From Kribbella pratensis (GTDB lineage Bacteria > Actinomycetota > Actinomycetes > Propionibacteriales > Kribbellaceae), in assembly GCF_004366075.1 (NCBI RefSeq), contig NZ_SODU01000004.1, forward strand, positions 248,001-312,000: 64,000 nucleotides of DNA, read 5' to 3'. Under the pieces are notes generated by a model, which saw nothing but the letters and a program-made list of their open reading frames with translations, was not told the DNA's origin and ran no database searches. Below are positions 42,503 through 50,274 of this stretch, one piece after another (position 1 is the stretch's first letter; every line of letters starts with the position of its first letter). The position numbers were made by a program, and so were the translations under genes.

Positions 42503-43086
42503 CCTAGCGGCAGGCCGTCGAAGGCGATCTCGGCCTCGGTCACCGCGTCCAGGTAGCGGTCGGCGGCCCGCTGCCCGGCCTCGATGGCTTCCCAGTTGCG
42601 GCGGGACAGCACCCGCTGGACCGACACCGCCTGGGCGGCAAGGAGCTCGCCCGCGAGATCGCCTCCGAGGGCGGTCGCGAGGGCGTGCTGGTCGTCGTCC
42701 ATGAACTGGTGCAGCCGGGTCGTGAGGGCGGGGGTACTGAAGACGAGCTTGTAGTAGGCGAGGACCTGCGGATGGTCGTTCAGGCCCGTCACCGGGTCGC
42801 GGGCGGTGAGACCGGCCATGAAGTGCTCTCGAAGCGCCTGGACCGGCGGGACCCCGGCGGCCGCGACCACCCGGGCGGACTCGTGCCGATGGTCGGCGAT
42901 CCGGTGCAGGACGAGGTCCTGCTTGGTCGGGAAGTACTTGAACAACGTCGGTTTGGAGACGTTCGCCGCCTCGGCGATGTCGGTCACCGACACCTCGTCG
43001 AAGCCGCGCTTCAGAAACAGCGCGATCGCCGCCTCGGACAGGGCGTCGTGCGTCTGCTGCTTCTTGCGTTCGCGGAGTCCGGTCAC
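42499..43086 (-). CDS. TetR-family regulator
   Basis: A 195-residue TetR repressor. The N-terminal helix-turn-helix (about 10-55) reads ALSEAAIALFLKRGFDEVSVTDIAEAANVSKPTLFKYFPTKQDLV, textbook for the family; the C-terminal helical domain (60-195) binds an unknown ligand. GTG 43086 has TAACAT six bases upstream and no Shine-Dalgarno (leaderless candidate). A perfect 9-bp-arm inverted repeat (43106-43132) between it and the HelD gene is its probable operator. Its stop overlaps aroQ. Confidence 0.9.
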   Translation of the reverse strand: MTGLRERKKQQTHDALSEAAIALFLKRGFDEVSVTDIAEAANVSKPTLFKYFPTKQDLVLHRIADHRHESARVVAAAGVPPVQALREHFMAGLTARDPVTGLNDHPQVLAYYKLVFSTPALTTRLHQFMDDDQHALATALGGDLAGELLAAQAVSVQRVLSRRNWEAIEAGQRAADRYLDAVTEAEIAFDGLPLG

Positions 43087-43105
43087 AGGATCATGTTAAC
43101 CTAGG

Positions 43106-43132
43106 CAAAAGATTGACCGAGTTAATCTTTTG
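43106..43132. promoter_or_regulatory. Probable TetR operator
   Basis: Perfect inverted repeat CAAAAGATT (43106-43114), nine-base centre, AATCTTTTG (43124-43132). It lies between the divergent TetR gene and the HelD-like gene, covers TAATCT (43123-43128, a possible -10 for the helicase gene) and lies just upstream of the TetR -10. AT-rich arms stand out against the local GC content. Confidence 0.7.
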
Positions 43133-43142
43133 TGGAGGGTGG

Positions 43143-45134
43143 ATGAGGGACCTCGACGAGGAACGCGCGTACGCCGATCGTTGCCGGGAGGCGCTACGAC
43201 GGATGGTCGCGGGCGCGCGGGAGAACGTGGTCGTCGGCGAGGACACCTGGGGCGACCGGTACACCGCCGAGCGGCTGGGCTTCTACCTCAAGACGCTGGC
43301 GCGCGACATGGGTGAGGAGGGCGACAACCCGCCGTTCTTCGGCCTGATCGCGTACGGCGACTCGGACCCGGCGGCCGGCGAGCACCGCCGCCAGACGTAC
43401 TACCTCGGCCGCCGGCACATCTCGGACGCGATCGGCCGCCCGCCGATGGTGATCGACTGGCGCGCGCCGGTGTCGGCCACGTTCTACCAGGCGTCCGCCG
43501 TCGAGCCGCGCGGGATCGACACCCGCCGCCGCTTCGGCTGGTCAGGGAATCGGCTCACGAGCTTCGAGGACGAGCATCTCCAGACGGGTCTTGGTGACGG
43601 TTCTGGTGACTCGGGCAGCGAGCTCGTACGGCGGGAGATCGAGCGTGCCCGCGTGGGTCCGATGCGGGACATCGTCGCCACGATCCAGCCCGAGCAGGAC
43701 ACGCTTGTGCGGACCAGCCTCGACGTCTCGGTGTGCATCCAGGGCGCACCGGGGACCGGCAAGACCGCGGTCGGCCTGCACCGCGCCGCCTACCTGCTGT
43801 ATGCGCACCGGTCGCGGCTCGAACGCAACGGTGTCCTCGTCCTCGGACCGAACCGGGCGTTCCTGCACTACATCTCCGCCGTACTCCCGACCCTCGGTGA
43901 AGTGGACGTTGAGCAGACCACGATCGAGCAACTGCTGGATCGCGAGGTGCGCGCGGTCGACGACCCGGTGGCGGCCGCGATCAAGCACGACGTACGGATG
44001 GCCGAGATTCTCCGGAGAGCGGTCTACGGGCGGATCGGGCGGCCGGCACAGGCGGTCGTGGTGCGGGACGAGTCGTACAAGTGGCGGGTCAATCAGCACG
44101 AGTTCGCGGAGATGGTGATCGAGGCCGAGGCCGATGCGACGACGTACCTGACCGGTCGCGAGCGGGTGATCGCACGGCTCGTCGCCGCGGTGCAACGTCA
44201 GGCCGAGGCGCGCGGGCAGAACTGCAACGGCGTCTGGCTACGGCGGATGGCGCGGGCCGTGACGCCGTACGTCGAGGAAGTATGGCCGGTGTTGAAGGCG
44301 GACGAGGTGCTGGCCGAGTATCTGAGCGATCCCGGTCAGGTGGGCCTCCTGACGGCGGACGAACAGCGAGCCATCGCCTGGTCGCGGCCGCGCAAGGCGA
44401 AGAGCGCGCGCTGGACGGCCGCGGACGCCGTACTGCTCGACGAGGTGAGCGCGTTGCTGGAGCGCTCTCCGACGTACGGCCACGTGATCGTGGACGAGGC
44501 TCAGGACCTCTCCCCCATGCAGTGCCGGGCGATCGCGCGGCGGAGCGAGCACACCTCGATCACGGTGCTCGGCGATCTTGCGCAGGGTACGACGGCTTGG
44601 GCGGCCGACGACTGGGCGACGCAGCTCAGTCACCTCGGAAAGCCCGCTGCGGAGATCGTTGCTTTGAGCACCGGGTACCGCGTCCCGGCGACCGTGGTCG
44701 AGCTGGCGAACCGCCTGCTGGACGCGCTCGCCGTCGTGGTTCCACCGACCACGTCCTTCCGCTCGGACGGTGAACTGACCATCACGCGCGTCGACGACCT
44801 CGCGGCCGCATGCGTCGAGCACATCCGCGGAGCGCTCTCTGTGGAGGGCTCGATCGGTGTCATCGCCGCCGATCACCAGTTGCCGGCGGTGAGCGATGCG
44901 CTGAAGGCGGCCGGGATCGAGACCTCGGCGGCGGACGGTGACGGGCGCGTGGCCGTCGTACCGGCGAGTCTGGCGAAGGGGCTCGAGTACGACCACGTGA
45001 TCGCACTCGAGCCGGCCGAGATCGTCGCCTCCGAGACCCGCGGCCTCAACCGCCTGTACGTCGTCCTCACGCGGGCGGTCTCCCGGCTGGACATCCTGCA
45101 CAGCCGGGAGCTACCGCCCGAGCTGAGGACCTAA
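43143..45134 (+). CDS. HelD-like UvrD/Rep-family helicase (RNA polymerase recycling type)
   Basis: A 663-residue superfamily 1 ATPase of the HelD/HelR group that removes RNA polymerase from DNA and can protect it from rifamycins. The N-terminal coiled-coil region (1-120) includes MRDLDEERAYADRCREALRRM, and PPMVIDWRAPVSATFYQA marks the family. Walker A is GAPGTGKTAVGLHRAAYLLY (about 201), Walker B VDEAQDLSPMQ (about 451), followed by STGYRVPATV and LAKGLEYDHVI. GGAGGG five bases before ATG 43143 fixes the start; an upstream in-frame TTG lies inside the TetR operator. TetR control is likely. Confidence 0.87.
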   Translation: MRDLDEERAYADRCREALRRMVAGARENVVVGEDTWGDRYTAERLGFYLKTLARDMGEEGDNPPFFGLIAYGDSDPAAGEHRRQTYYLGRRHISDAIGRPPMVIDWRAPVSATFYQASAVEPRGIDTRRRFGWSGNRLTSFEDEHLQTGLGDGSGDSGSELVRREIERARVGPMRDIVATIQPEQDTLVRTSLDVSVCIQGAPGTGKTAVGLHRAAYLLYAHRSRLERNGVLVLGPNRAFLHYISAVLPTLGEVDVEQTTIEQLLDREVRAVDDPVAAAIKHDVRMAEILRRAVYGRIGRPAQAVVVRDESYKWRVNQHEFAEMVIEAEADATTYLTGRERVIARLVAAVQRQAEARGQNCNGVWLRRMARAVTPYVEEVWPVLKADEVLAEYLSDPGQVGLLTADEQRAIAWSRPRKAKSARWTAADAVLLDEVSALLERSPTYGHVIVDEAQDLSPMQCRAIARRSEHTSITVLGDLAQGTTAWAADDWATQLSHLGKPAAEIVALSTGYRVPATVVELANRLLDALAVVVPPTTSFRSDGELTITRVDDLAAACVEHIRGALSVEGSIGVIAADHQLPAVSDALKAAGIETSAADGDGRVAVVPASLAKGLEYDHVIALEPAEIVASETRGLNRLYVVLTRAVSRLDILHSRELPPELRT

Positions 45135-46216
45135 CTCCAGGGGGCGCCGGGGCCGCCCATGCGTTGTGCGTACGGCGTACCGTGGCCGAGCTCACCGCGG
45201 CGGATCGGCTTGTCGGTGAACGCGGAGGCGTAGATGGCTGCAGCGAGTTCGAGCGTGTTGCGCGCCTCGGTCAGCGTGACCGGGGTGGGTTCGCCCGCGG
45301 CCTTGGCGTCGAGGATCGCGGCGAGCTGTGCGGTGTGACCGCTCGCCACATCCGGCAGATCGGTCGACCAGGCGGTGGCGATCTCTTCGTGGCCGGGAGC
45401 AGGCGTGATCGTCCAGTCGGGGTTCTTGTACCCGTACAGGTGCTCCAGTTCGACGGTCGCGTTTTCGCAGTCGAAGCGCAGCTGGGAGGTCTGGCGCGCC
45501 GACACCAGGGAGTTCACGATCGACGCCACTGCACCGCTCTCGAACGTCACGAGCGCCATCGACACGTCCTCGGTCTGCGTGGGCCGCGCCTGCCGGGCGG
45601 CGAGTGCGGTCACCTTCTCCCACGGGCCGAGGATCGACAGCAGCAGGTCGTACTGGTGGATCCCGTGGCCCATCGTCGGACCGCCACCCTCGACGTCGAA
45701 CGTACCGCGCCAGGGCACGGCGAAGTACGCGTCGTCGCGGTACCAGACGGTGTTGCACAGGGCAACCAATGGGCGCCCGAGGAGGCCGTCGGCGAGCAGT
45801 TCGCGCAGCCGGACCGCGCCGGACCCGAAGCGGTGCTGGAACACGCACGCCACCTGCGCGGCGGACTTCTCCTCCGCGGCCACGAGGGCGTCGAACTCGT
45901 CGAGCGACAGGGTCGGCGGCTTCTCCAGGTACACGTCGACATCCGCGGCGAGACACTCGGCGGCCAACGGGACGTGCGAGTTCGGCGGCGTACACAGATG
46001 GACCAGATCGACCTGGCCGGCGGCCAGCAGATCGGTCAGGCTCGCGTACGTCGCCGGGATGTTCCACTGGGCGGCGAACTCCTTCGCCCGATCCAGATCA
46101 ACGTCGACGGCCGCGACCAACTCGGCCCGCTCAGGCAACGCCGCAACAGCCCGCGCATGCGAGGCGGCAATCCCTCCGGTCCCGACGATCGCGATCCGAT
46201 ACTTGCGCTCACTCAT
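45131..46216 (-). CDS. Gfo/Idh/MocA-family oxidoreductase
   Basis: A 361-residue NAD(P)-dependent sugar or inositol dehydrogenase. N-terminal Rossmann fold with IAIVGTGGIAASHARAVAAL, VDLVHLCTPPNSHVPLAAECLAAD and the catalytic dyad region YLEKPPTLS (Lys of EKP); GHGIHQYDLLLSILGP marks the C-terminal domain (His/Asp). The substrate is unknown. ATG 46216; just upstream is GGAAAG-CC-CTTTCC, a LacI-type operator. It converges with the HelD gene, stops overlapping by four bases. Confidence 0.9.
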   Translation of the reverse strand: MSERKYRIAIVGTGGIAASHARAVAALPERAELVAAVDVDLDRAKEFAAQWNIPATYASLTDLLAAGQVDLVHLCTPPNSHVPLAAECLAADVDVYLEKPPTLSLDEFDALVAAEEKSAAQVACVFQHRFGSGAVRLRELLADGLLGRPLVALCNTVWYRDDAYFAVPWRGTFDVEGGGPTMGHGIHQYDLLLSILGPWEKVTALAARQARPTQTEDVSMALVTFESGAVASIVNSLVSARQTSQLRFDCENATVELEHLYGYKNPDWTITPAPGHEEIATAWSTDLPDVASGHTAQLAAILDAKAAGEPTPVTLTEARNTLELAAAIYASAFTDKPIRRGELGHGTPYAQRMGGPGAPWS

Positions 46217-46218
46217 AT

Positions 46219-46232
46219 GGAAAGCCCTTTCC
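46219..46232. promoter_or_regulatory. LacI-type operator before the Gfo/Idh gene
   Basis: GGAAAGCCCTTTCC, arms GGAAAG/CTTTCC around a two-base centre, begins two bases upstream of the ATG (46216) and would cover the ribosome binding site. It resembles LacI/GalR operators (TGGAAAnCGnTTTCCA form) apart from the CC centre. The matching LacI gene is not in this window. Confidence 0.5.
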
Positions 46233-46401
46233 GAGGCATCCCCAGCATCCTGCGCGCCCCACCCCCATCCCACAACCCACCGCCCACCATCTGACCACAT
46301 CCGGACACCCCCACCCCCGCACGGGGACGTGGAACAGGAAATAGCAGGTGCCCCGACACCGCATCCTGTGCAGCGGCCCTGGATTGACTGCTGGGGTGGG
46401 G

Positions 46402-47493
46402 TTAGGTGGTTTCGGTGTAGGCGGCTATGAGGAGGCTGGGGTCGGGGGCCTCGAGGATGGTGGGTTTTGCGAGGGCGTCGAGGATGACGAAGCGGAGGCG
46501 GTCGGCTCTCGTCTTCTTGTCGAGTTTCATGGCGTCTTGGAGGTGGGGCCAGGCGTCGGGGCGGTAGGTGACGGGGAGGCCCAGGGATTCCAGGACGGTG
46601 CGGTGGCGGTCGGCGGTGGCGTCGTCCAGGCGGCCGGCGGCGCGGGACAGTTCGGCGACGAAGACCATGCCGATGCTGATCGCGGCACCGTGGCGCCACT
46701 TGTAGCGCTCGACGCGCTCGATGGCATGGCCGAGTGTGTGCCCGTAGTTGAGCGCCTCGCGCCCGATCGGCCCACCCGCGGTGGTCGTCCGCTCGCGCAG
46801 GTCCGCGCCGACCGTGTCCGCCTTCACCTGAATGGACCGGGCAATCAGCTCCTCGGTCGCGCCGTACGACGGGCTCTTGGCGCCGGCCGGATCCTTCTCG
46901 ATGAGGTCGAGGATCACCGGGTCCGCGATGAAACCGCATTTCACGACCTCGGCGAGGCCGCTGACATAGTCGTTGACGGGCAGCGTCTCGAGTGCGGCGA
47001 GGTCGCACAGTACGCCGGCCGGCTCCCAGAACGCGCCGACCAGGTTCTTGCCCTCGGCCGTGTTGATCCCGGTCTTGCCGCCGACGGCCGCGTCCACCAT
47101 GCCGAGCAGGGTGGTCGGGATGTGGACGACCTTCACACCGCGCAGCCAGGTGGCGGCGACGAGTCCCGCGAGATCGGTGGTCGTACCGCCGCCGACGCTG
47201 ACGATCGCGTCCGAGCGGGTGAATCCGGCCTGTCCGAGGACCGACCAGCAGTACGCCAGCACCTCGGCGGTCTTGGCCTCCTCGGCGTCCGGGATCTCGA
47301 TCGCGTGCGCGGTGAACCCGGAGCCGGTCAGGTCGTCGCGGATCGCGTCACCGGTCGAGCGCAGCGCCCGCGGGTGGACGACGGCGACCCGCTGCACACC
47401 GTCACCGAGCAGTGCCGGCAGTTCCCCGAGCAGGTTGTTGCCGATGACAACGTCGTACGGCGCGGCCGCCTCGACGCGGATCCTTGCACTCAC
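46402..47493 (-). CDS. aroB: 3-dehydroquinate synthase
   Basis: Second shikimate step, DAHP to 3-dehydroquinate, needing NAD and zinc. The 363 residues show VSVGGGTTTDLAGLVAATWLRG (NAD), PTTLLGMVDAAVGGKTGIN, GLAEVVKCGFI and zinc ligands in NYGHTLGHAIE. GTG 47493 overlaps the aroK stop as GTGA. It is followed by 185 bp up to the Gfo/Idh gene with no further gene. Confidence 0.96.
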   Translation of the reverse strand: MSARIRVEAAAPYDVVIGNNLLGELPALLGDGVQRVAVVHPRALRSTGDAIRDDLTGSGFTAHAIEIPDAEEAKTAEVLAYCWSVLGQAGFTRSDAIVSVGGGTTTDLAGLVAATWLRGVKVVHIPTTLLGMVDAAVGGKTGINTAEGKNLVGAFWEPAGVLCDLAALETLPVNDYVSGLAEVVKCGFIADPVILDLIEKDPAGAKSPSYGATEELIARSIQVKADTVGADLRERTTTAGGPIGREALNYGHTLGHAIERVERYKWRHGAAISIGMVFVAELSRAAGRLDDATADRHRTVLESLGLPVTYRPDAWPHLQDAMKLDKKTRADRLRFVILDALAKPTILEAPDPSLLIAAYTETT

Positions 47494-47990
47494 GAGAGCT
47501 GCTCCAGGATCTCGTCGGCGATCTCGTCCGGGGTCTTGCCGTCGGTGAGCACGGTCTGCTTGGCGACCTCGCCGTACAGCGGACGACGCGCCTCCATCAG
47601 GTTGCGTAGCTGGGTCCGGACGTTGCCGAGCAGCAGCGGACGCGCGACGCTGAGGCCGACGCGCTTGGTCGCCTCCCCCAGGCTGACGTCGAGGAAGACC
47701 ACGGTGTGGCCGGCCAGGTCCGCGCGGGTGGCGGCGTCGAGGATCGCGCCGCCGCCGAGCGACAGCACCTGGCCGTCGCCCTGCAGCGCGGCCACGATCG
47801 CCTCCCGCTCGAGCTTGCGGAAGTGCGGCTCACCCTCGTCGACGAAGATGTCCGAGATCGGCTTGCCCGCGCCGGCCTCGATGTCGGTGTCGGTGTCGCG
47901 GTGCGGTACGCCGAGCCGCTTCGCGAGCAGCGCCGCGATCGTGGACTTGCCCGATCCGGGCGGGCCGACCAGGACGACGACGGGGCTCAC
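47490..47990 (-). CDS. aroK: Shikimate kinase
   Basis: Phosphorylates shikimate. The 166 residues begin SPVVVLVGPPGSGKSTIAALLA (Walker A), then DTDTDIE for shikimate, FRKLEREAI, LSLGGGAILD and RRPLYGEVA in the lid region. GTG 47990 is chosen because it overlaps the aroC stop as GTGA and GGGAG lies five bases upstream; a GTG at 47996 would add two residues. It forms a tight aroC-aroK-aroB unit. Confidence 0.95.
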   Translation of the reverse strand: MSPVVVLVGPPGSGKSTIAALLAKRLGVPHRDTDTDIEAGAGKPISDIFVDEGEPHFRKLEREAIVAALQGDGQVLSLGGGAILDAATRADLAGHTVVFLDVSLGEATKRVGLSVARPLLLGNVRTQLRNLMEARRPLYGEVAKQTVLTDGKTPDEIADEILEQLS

Positions 47991-49186
47991 TCCCACTCCC
48001 GCGGGGTGATCGTCTTCGGCAGGTTCGCCAGGTACGACTGGTGGTTGCGCGCGGTCTCCGCGACCGAGTCGCCGCCGAACTTCTCCAGCGAGACCTCGGC
48101 CAGCACGAGCGCGACCATCGCCTCGGCGACGATGCCGGCCGCCGGTACGGCGCAGACGTCCGAGCGCTGGTGATGCGCGGCAGCGGCCTCGCCGGTGGCG
48201 GTGTCGATCGTGCGGAGGGCGCGCGGGACGGTCGCGATCGGCTTCATCGCGGCGCGGACCCGGAGCGTCTCGCCGGTGCTCATCCCGCCCTCGGTACCAC
48301 CCGAACGGCCGCTGGTACGGCGGACCGAGCCGTCCTCGGCGACGATCTCGTCGTGCGCCTTGGAGCCCGGCGTCCGGGCCAGCTCGAACCCGTCGCCGAG
48401 CTCGACGCCCTTGATCGCCTGGATGCCCATCAGCGCGCCGGCCAGCTTGGAGTCGAGGCGGCGGTCCCAGTGCACGTAGCTGCCGAGGCCCGGCGGGAGT
48501 CCGTCGACGACGACCTCGACGACGCCGCCGAGCGTGTCACCGGCCTTCTGCGCGGCGTCGATCTCGGCGACCATCTGCTTGCTCGCGTCCTGGTCGAGGC
48601 AGCGGACCGGGTCCGCGTCCAGCGCCGCGACATCCGCGTACGCCGGAATCACGCCGTACGGCGCCTTGACGCTGCCGAGCTCGACGACATGGCTGACGAT
48701 CGTCACGCCGTACGCCTGGCGGAGGAAGCGGGCCGCGACCTCGCCGAGCGCGACGCGGGCCGCGGTCTCGCGGGCGCTGGCGCGCTCGAGCACCGGGCGG
48801 GCCTCGTCGAACCCGTACTTCTGCATGCCGGCCAGGTCGGCGTGGCCGGGCCGCGGGCGGGTCAGCGGCGCGTTCCGTGCGAGGCCGGCCAGCGTTTCCG
48901 CGTCGACCGGGTCCGCGCTCATCACCTGCTCCCACTTCGGCCACTCGGTGTTGCCGACCTGGATCGCGACCGGGCTGCCGAGGGTCAGTCCGTGCCGGAA
49001 GCCGCCGACGAACGTCACCTCGTCCCGCTCGAACTTCATCCGGGCGCCGCGGCCGTAGCCCAGCCGACGACGAGCCAGGGCGTCGGCCACGTCATCCGTG
49101 GTGACCTCAACGCCTGCGGGAAGACCTTCGAGTACGGCGACGAGCGCTTGTCCGTGCGACTCGCCGGCGGTGAGCCAGCGCAGCAT
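47987..49186 (-). CDS. aroC: Chorismate synthase
   Basis: Final shikimate step (EPSP to chorismate), FMN-dependent. In 399 residues the three signatures are GESHGQALVAVLEGLPAG, RRRLGYGRGARMKFERDE and the C-terminal RTIDTATGEAAAAHHQRSDVCAVPAA. SGGTEGGMSTGETL is also typical. ATG 49186; it lies 43 bases after a VapC-type toxin gene on the same strand. aroK and aroB follow by coupled overlap. Confidence 0.97.
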   Translation of the reverse strand: MLRWLTAGESHGQALVAVLEGLPAGVEVTTDDVADALARRRLGYGRGARMKFERDEVTFVGGFRHGLTLGSPVAIQVGNTEWPKWEQVMSADPVDAETLAGLARNAPLTRPRPGHADLAGMQKYGFDEARPVLERASARETAARVALGEVAARFLRQAYGVTIVSHVVELGSVKAPYGVIPAYADVAALDADPVRCLDQDASKQMVAEIDAAQKAGDTLGGVVEVVVDGLPPGLGSYVHWDRRLDSKLAGALMGIQAIKGVELGDGFELARTPGSKAHDEIVAEDGSVRRTSGRSGGTEGGMSTGETLRVRAAMKPIATVPRALRTIDTATGEAAAAHHQRSDVCAVPAAGIVAEAMVALVLAEVSLEKFGGDSVAETARNHQSYLANLPKTITPREWE

Positions 49187-49229
49187 GCCCCGATTCTTTC
49201 ACGCCGAGTTCGCCTTCCGGACAGCGGTC

Positions 49230-49640
49230 TCAGTTGTCGAAGGGGTTCAGGAGCCGTACGCCGGTGCGCTCGACGTCGGCGGCGTTGCGGGTAACGAATG
49301 TCCAGTCGTGGACGAGTGCGGTCGCGGCCATCAGCCCGTCGACCAGAGGGAGCGGACCGGCCGCATTCAGACGACCCCAGGCCTCGGCGACTTCCAGGGA
49401 CACCGGGACGATCCGGTCTGCGTAGCCCCGGACCAGTCGTTGTCTCCAGTCCTCGATCGAGGCGGCCTGCTTCGGGTCCCTGGTGGCGAGCCGCTCGACA
49501 CCCTGCTTGATCTCCCCGACCACGAGAACACTCAGATACAACTGACTCGACCGGACCGAGCCGATCCAGTCGGCCGCACCGGCATCCGGGGACTTCTTTC
49601 GGAACTCCGACACCACGTTCGTGTCGAGCAGAAAGCTCAT
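49230..49640 (-). CDS. VapC-type PIN-domain toxin
   Basis: A 136-residue PIN ribonuclease. Acidic residues of the active site are visible: Asp in FLLDTNVVSE, Glu in VLVVGEIKQG, Asp in PLVDGLMAATAL and the final Asp region FVTRNAADVERTGV. Such toxins cleave tRNA or rRNA when released from their antitoxin. ATG 49640 overlaps the antitoxin stop as ATGA. The module sits directly upstream of aroC and may add read-through to the shikimate genes. Confidence 0.9.
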   Translation of the reverse strand: MSFLLDTNVVSEFRKKSPDAGAADWIGSVRSSQLYLSVLVVGEIKQGVERLATRDPKQAASIEDWRQRLVRGYADRIVPVSLEVAEAWGRLNAAGPLPLVDGLMAATALVHDWTFVTRNAADVERTGVRLLNPFDN

Positions 49641-49900
49641 TCGAAGTCGACCTGCCGCGCCGGCTCGGTCGAGCGCTCGATCTCGAGACCGCTCAGATCC
49701 GGCGCCGAGGCCAGGAAGCTTTTGAAATCCACCAGTTCCACCCCGATCATCCGCCGGTAGTCCACGATGTCCAGCACGACGGCGACCTGCTGACCGTGCC
49801 TTGTCACGATCTGCGGACCGTCGGTCAGGACTGCCCGGATCAGCTCGCTGAAATGCTGTTTCGCCTCTTGCAACTGCCACTGCCCAGCCGTAACTGTCAT
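49637..49900 (-). CDS. Phd/YefM-type antitoxin
   Basis: An 87-residue antitoxin with the Phd/YefM N-terminal DNA-binding fold (WQLQEAKQHFSELIRAVLTDGPQIVTRHGQQVAVVLDIVDYRRM) and a C-terminal toxin-binding tail ending VDFE. ATG 49900 is favoured because GAGG lies eight bases upstream; further ATG/GTG codons at 49906 and 49909 are alternatives. It probably represses its own operon through the inverted repeat at 49918-49933. Confidence 0.87.
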   Translation of the reverse strand: MTVTAGQWQLQEAKQHFSELIRAVLTDGPQIVTRHGQQVAVVLDIVDYRRMIGVELVDFKSFLASAPDLSGLEIERSTEPARQVDFE

Positions 49901-49917
49901 GACCATCACCTCAGGAA

Positions 49918-49933
49918 CAGTCTAGACAGACTG
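49918..49933. promoter_or_regulatory. Inverted repeat upstream of the toxin-antitoxin module
   Basis: Perfect repeat CAGTCT-AGAC-AGACTG, starting 18 bases before the antitoxin ATG. Position and symmetry fit the autoregulatory operator of a Phd/YefM antitoxin. Confidence 0.5.
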
Positions 49934-49949
49934 GACAGATTCATCAACC

Positions 49950-50150
49950 TCAGCCGCAGGTCGCGTCGTCCTGGGTGGGGCCGGTGCGGACGGCGAGGAC
50001 GGCGTTGAAGGTCTTGGCGATCGGCGAGTCCTGGCAGCTGGTGCTGGCCGTGGCTGCCTGACCGCCGGCGATCGCGGCGCCCGTGAGGGCGGTTGTGGCG
50101 AGGGCCGCCACGGCCAGACGCCCGGCGGTACGACGGAATGCGGTGGTCAT
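49950..50150 (-). CDS. Small secreted protein (66 aa)
   Basis: A short gene with a good ribosome site (AAGGAG) before ATG 50150. Residues 1-37 form a Sec signal peptide (MTTAFRRTAGRLAVAALATTALTGAAIAGG, cut near ATAS). The mature part is only about 30 residues with two cysteines (STSCQDSPIAK and DATCG at the end) that could form a disulfide. No family recognised. It is possibly a secreted peptide; it lies 49 bases upstream of the antitoxin gene on the same strand but is probably separate. Confidence 0.6.
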   Translation of the reverse strand: MTTAFRRTAGRLAVAALATTALTGAAIAGGQAATASTSCQDSPIAKTFNAVLAVRTGPTQDDATCG

Positions 50151-50274
50151 GATGCGCTCCTTCGGCGATCGGTTGCTCTCTACCAACGACCGTAGAAGGA
50201 ACGAACGCCGCGCGAACTGGCTCCAGATCCCGTCTTGGGGGTAGCGCTGACACCACCACGGATAGGGTCCTGGC

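Noticed and set aside
43086..43143. Rifamycin-associated element before the HelD-like gene
   Set aside because: The GC-rich palindrome described for HelR genes is absent; the repeat here is AT-rich and fits a TetR operator.
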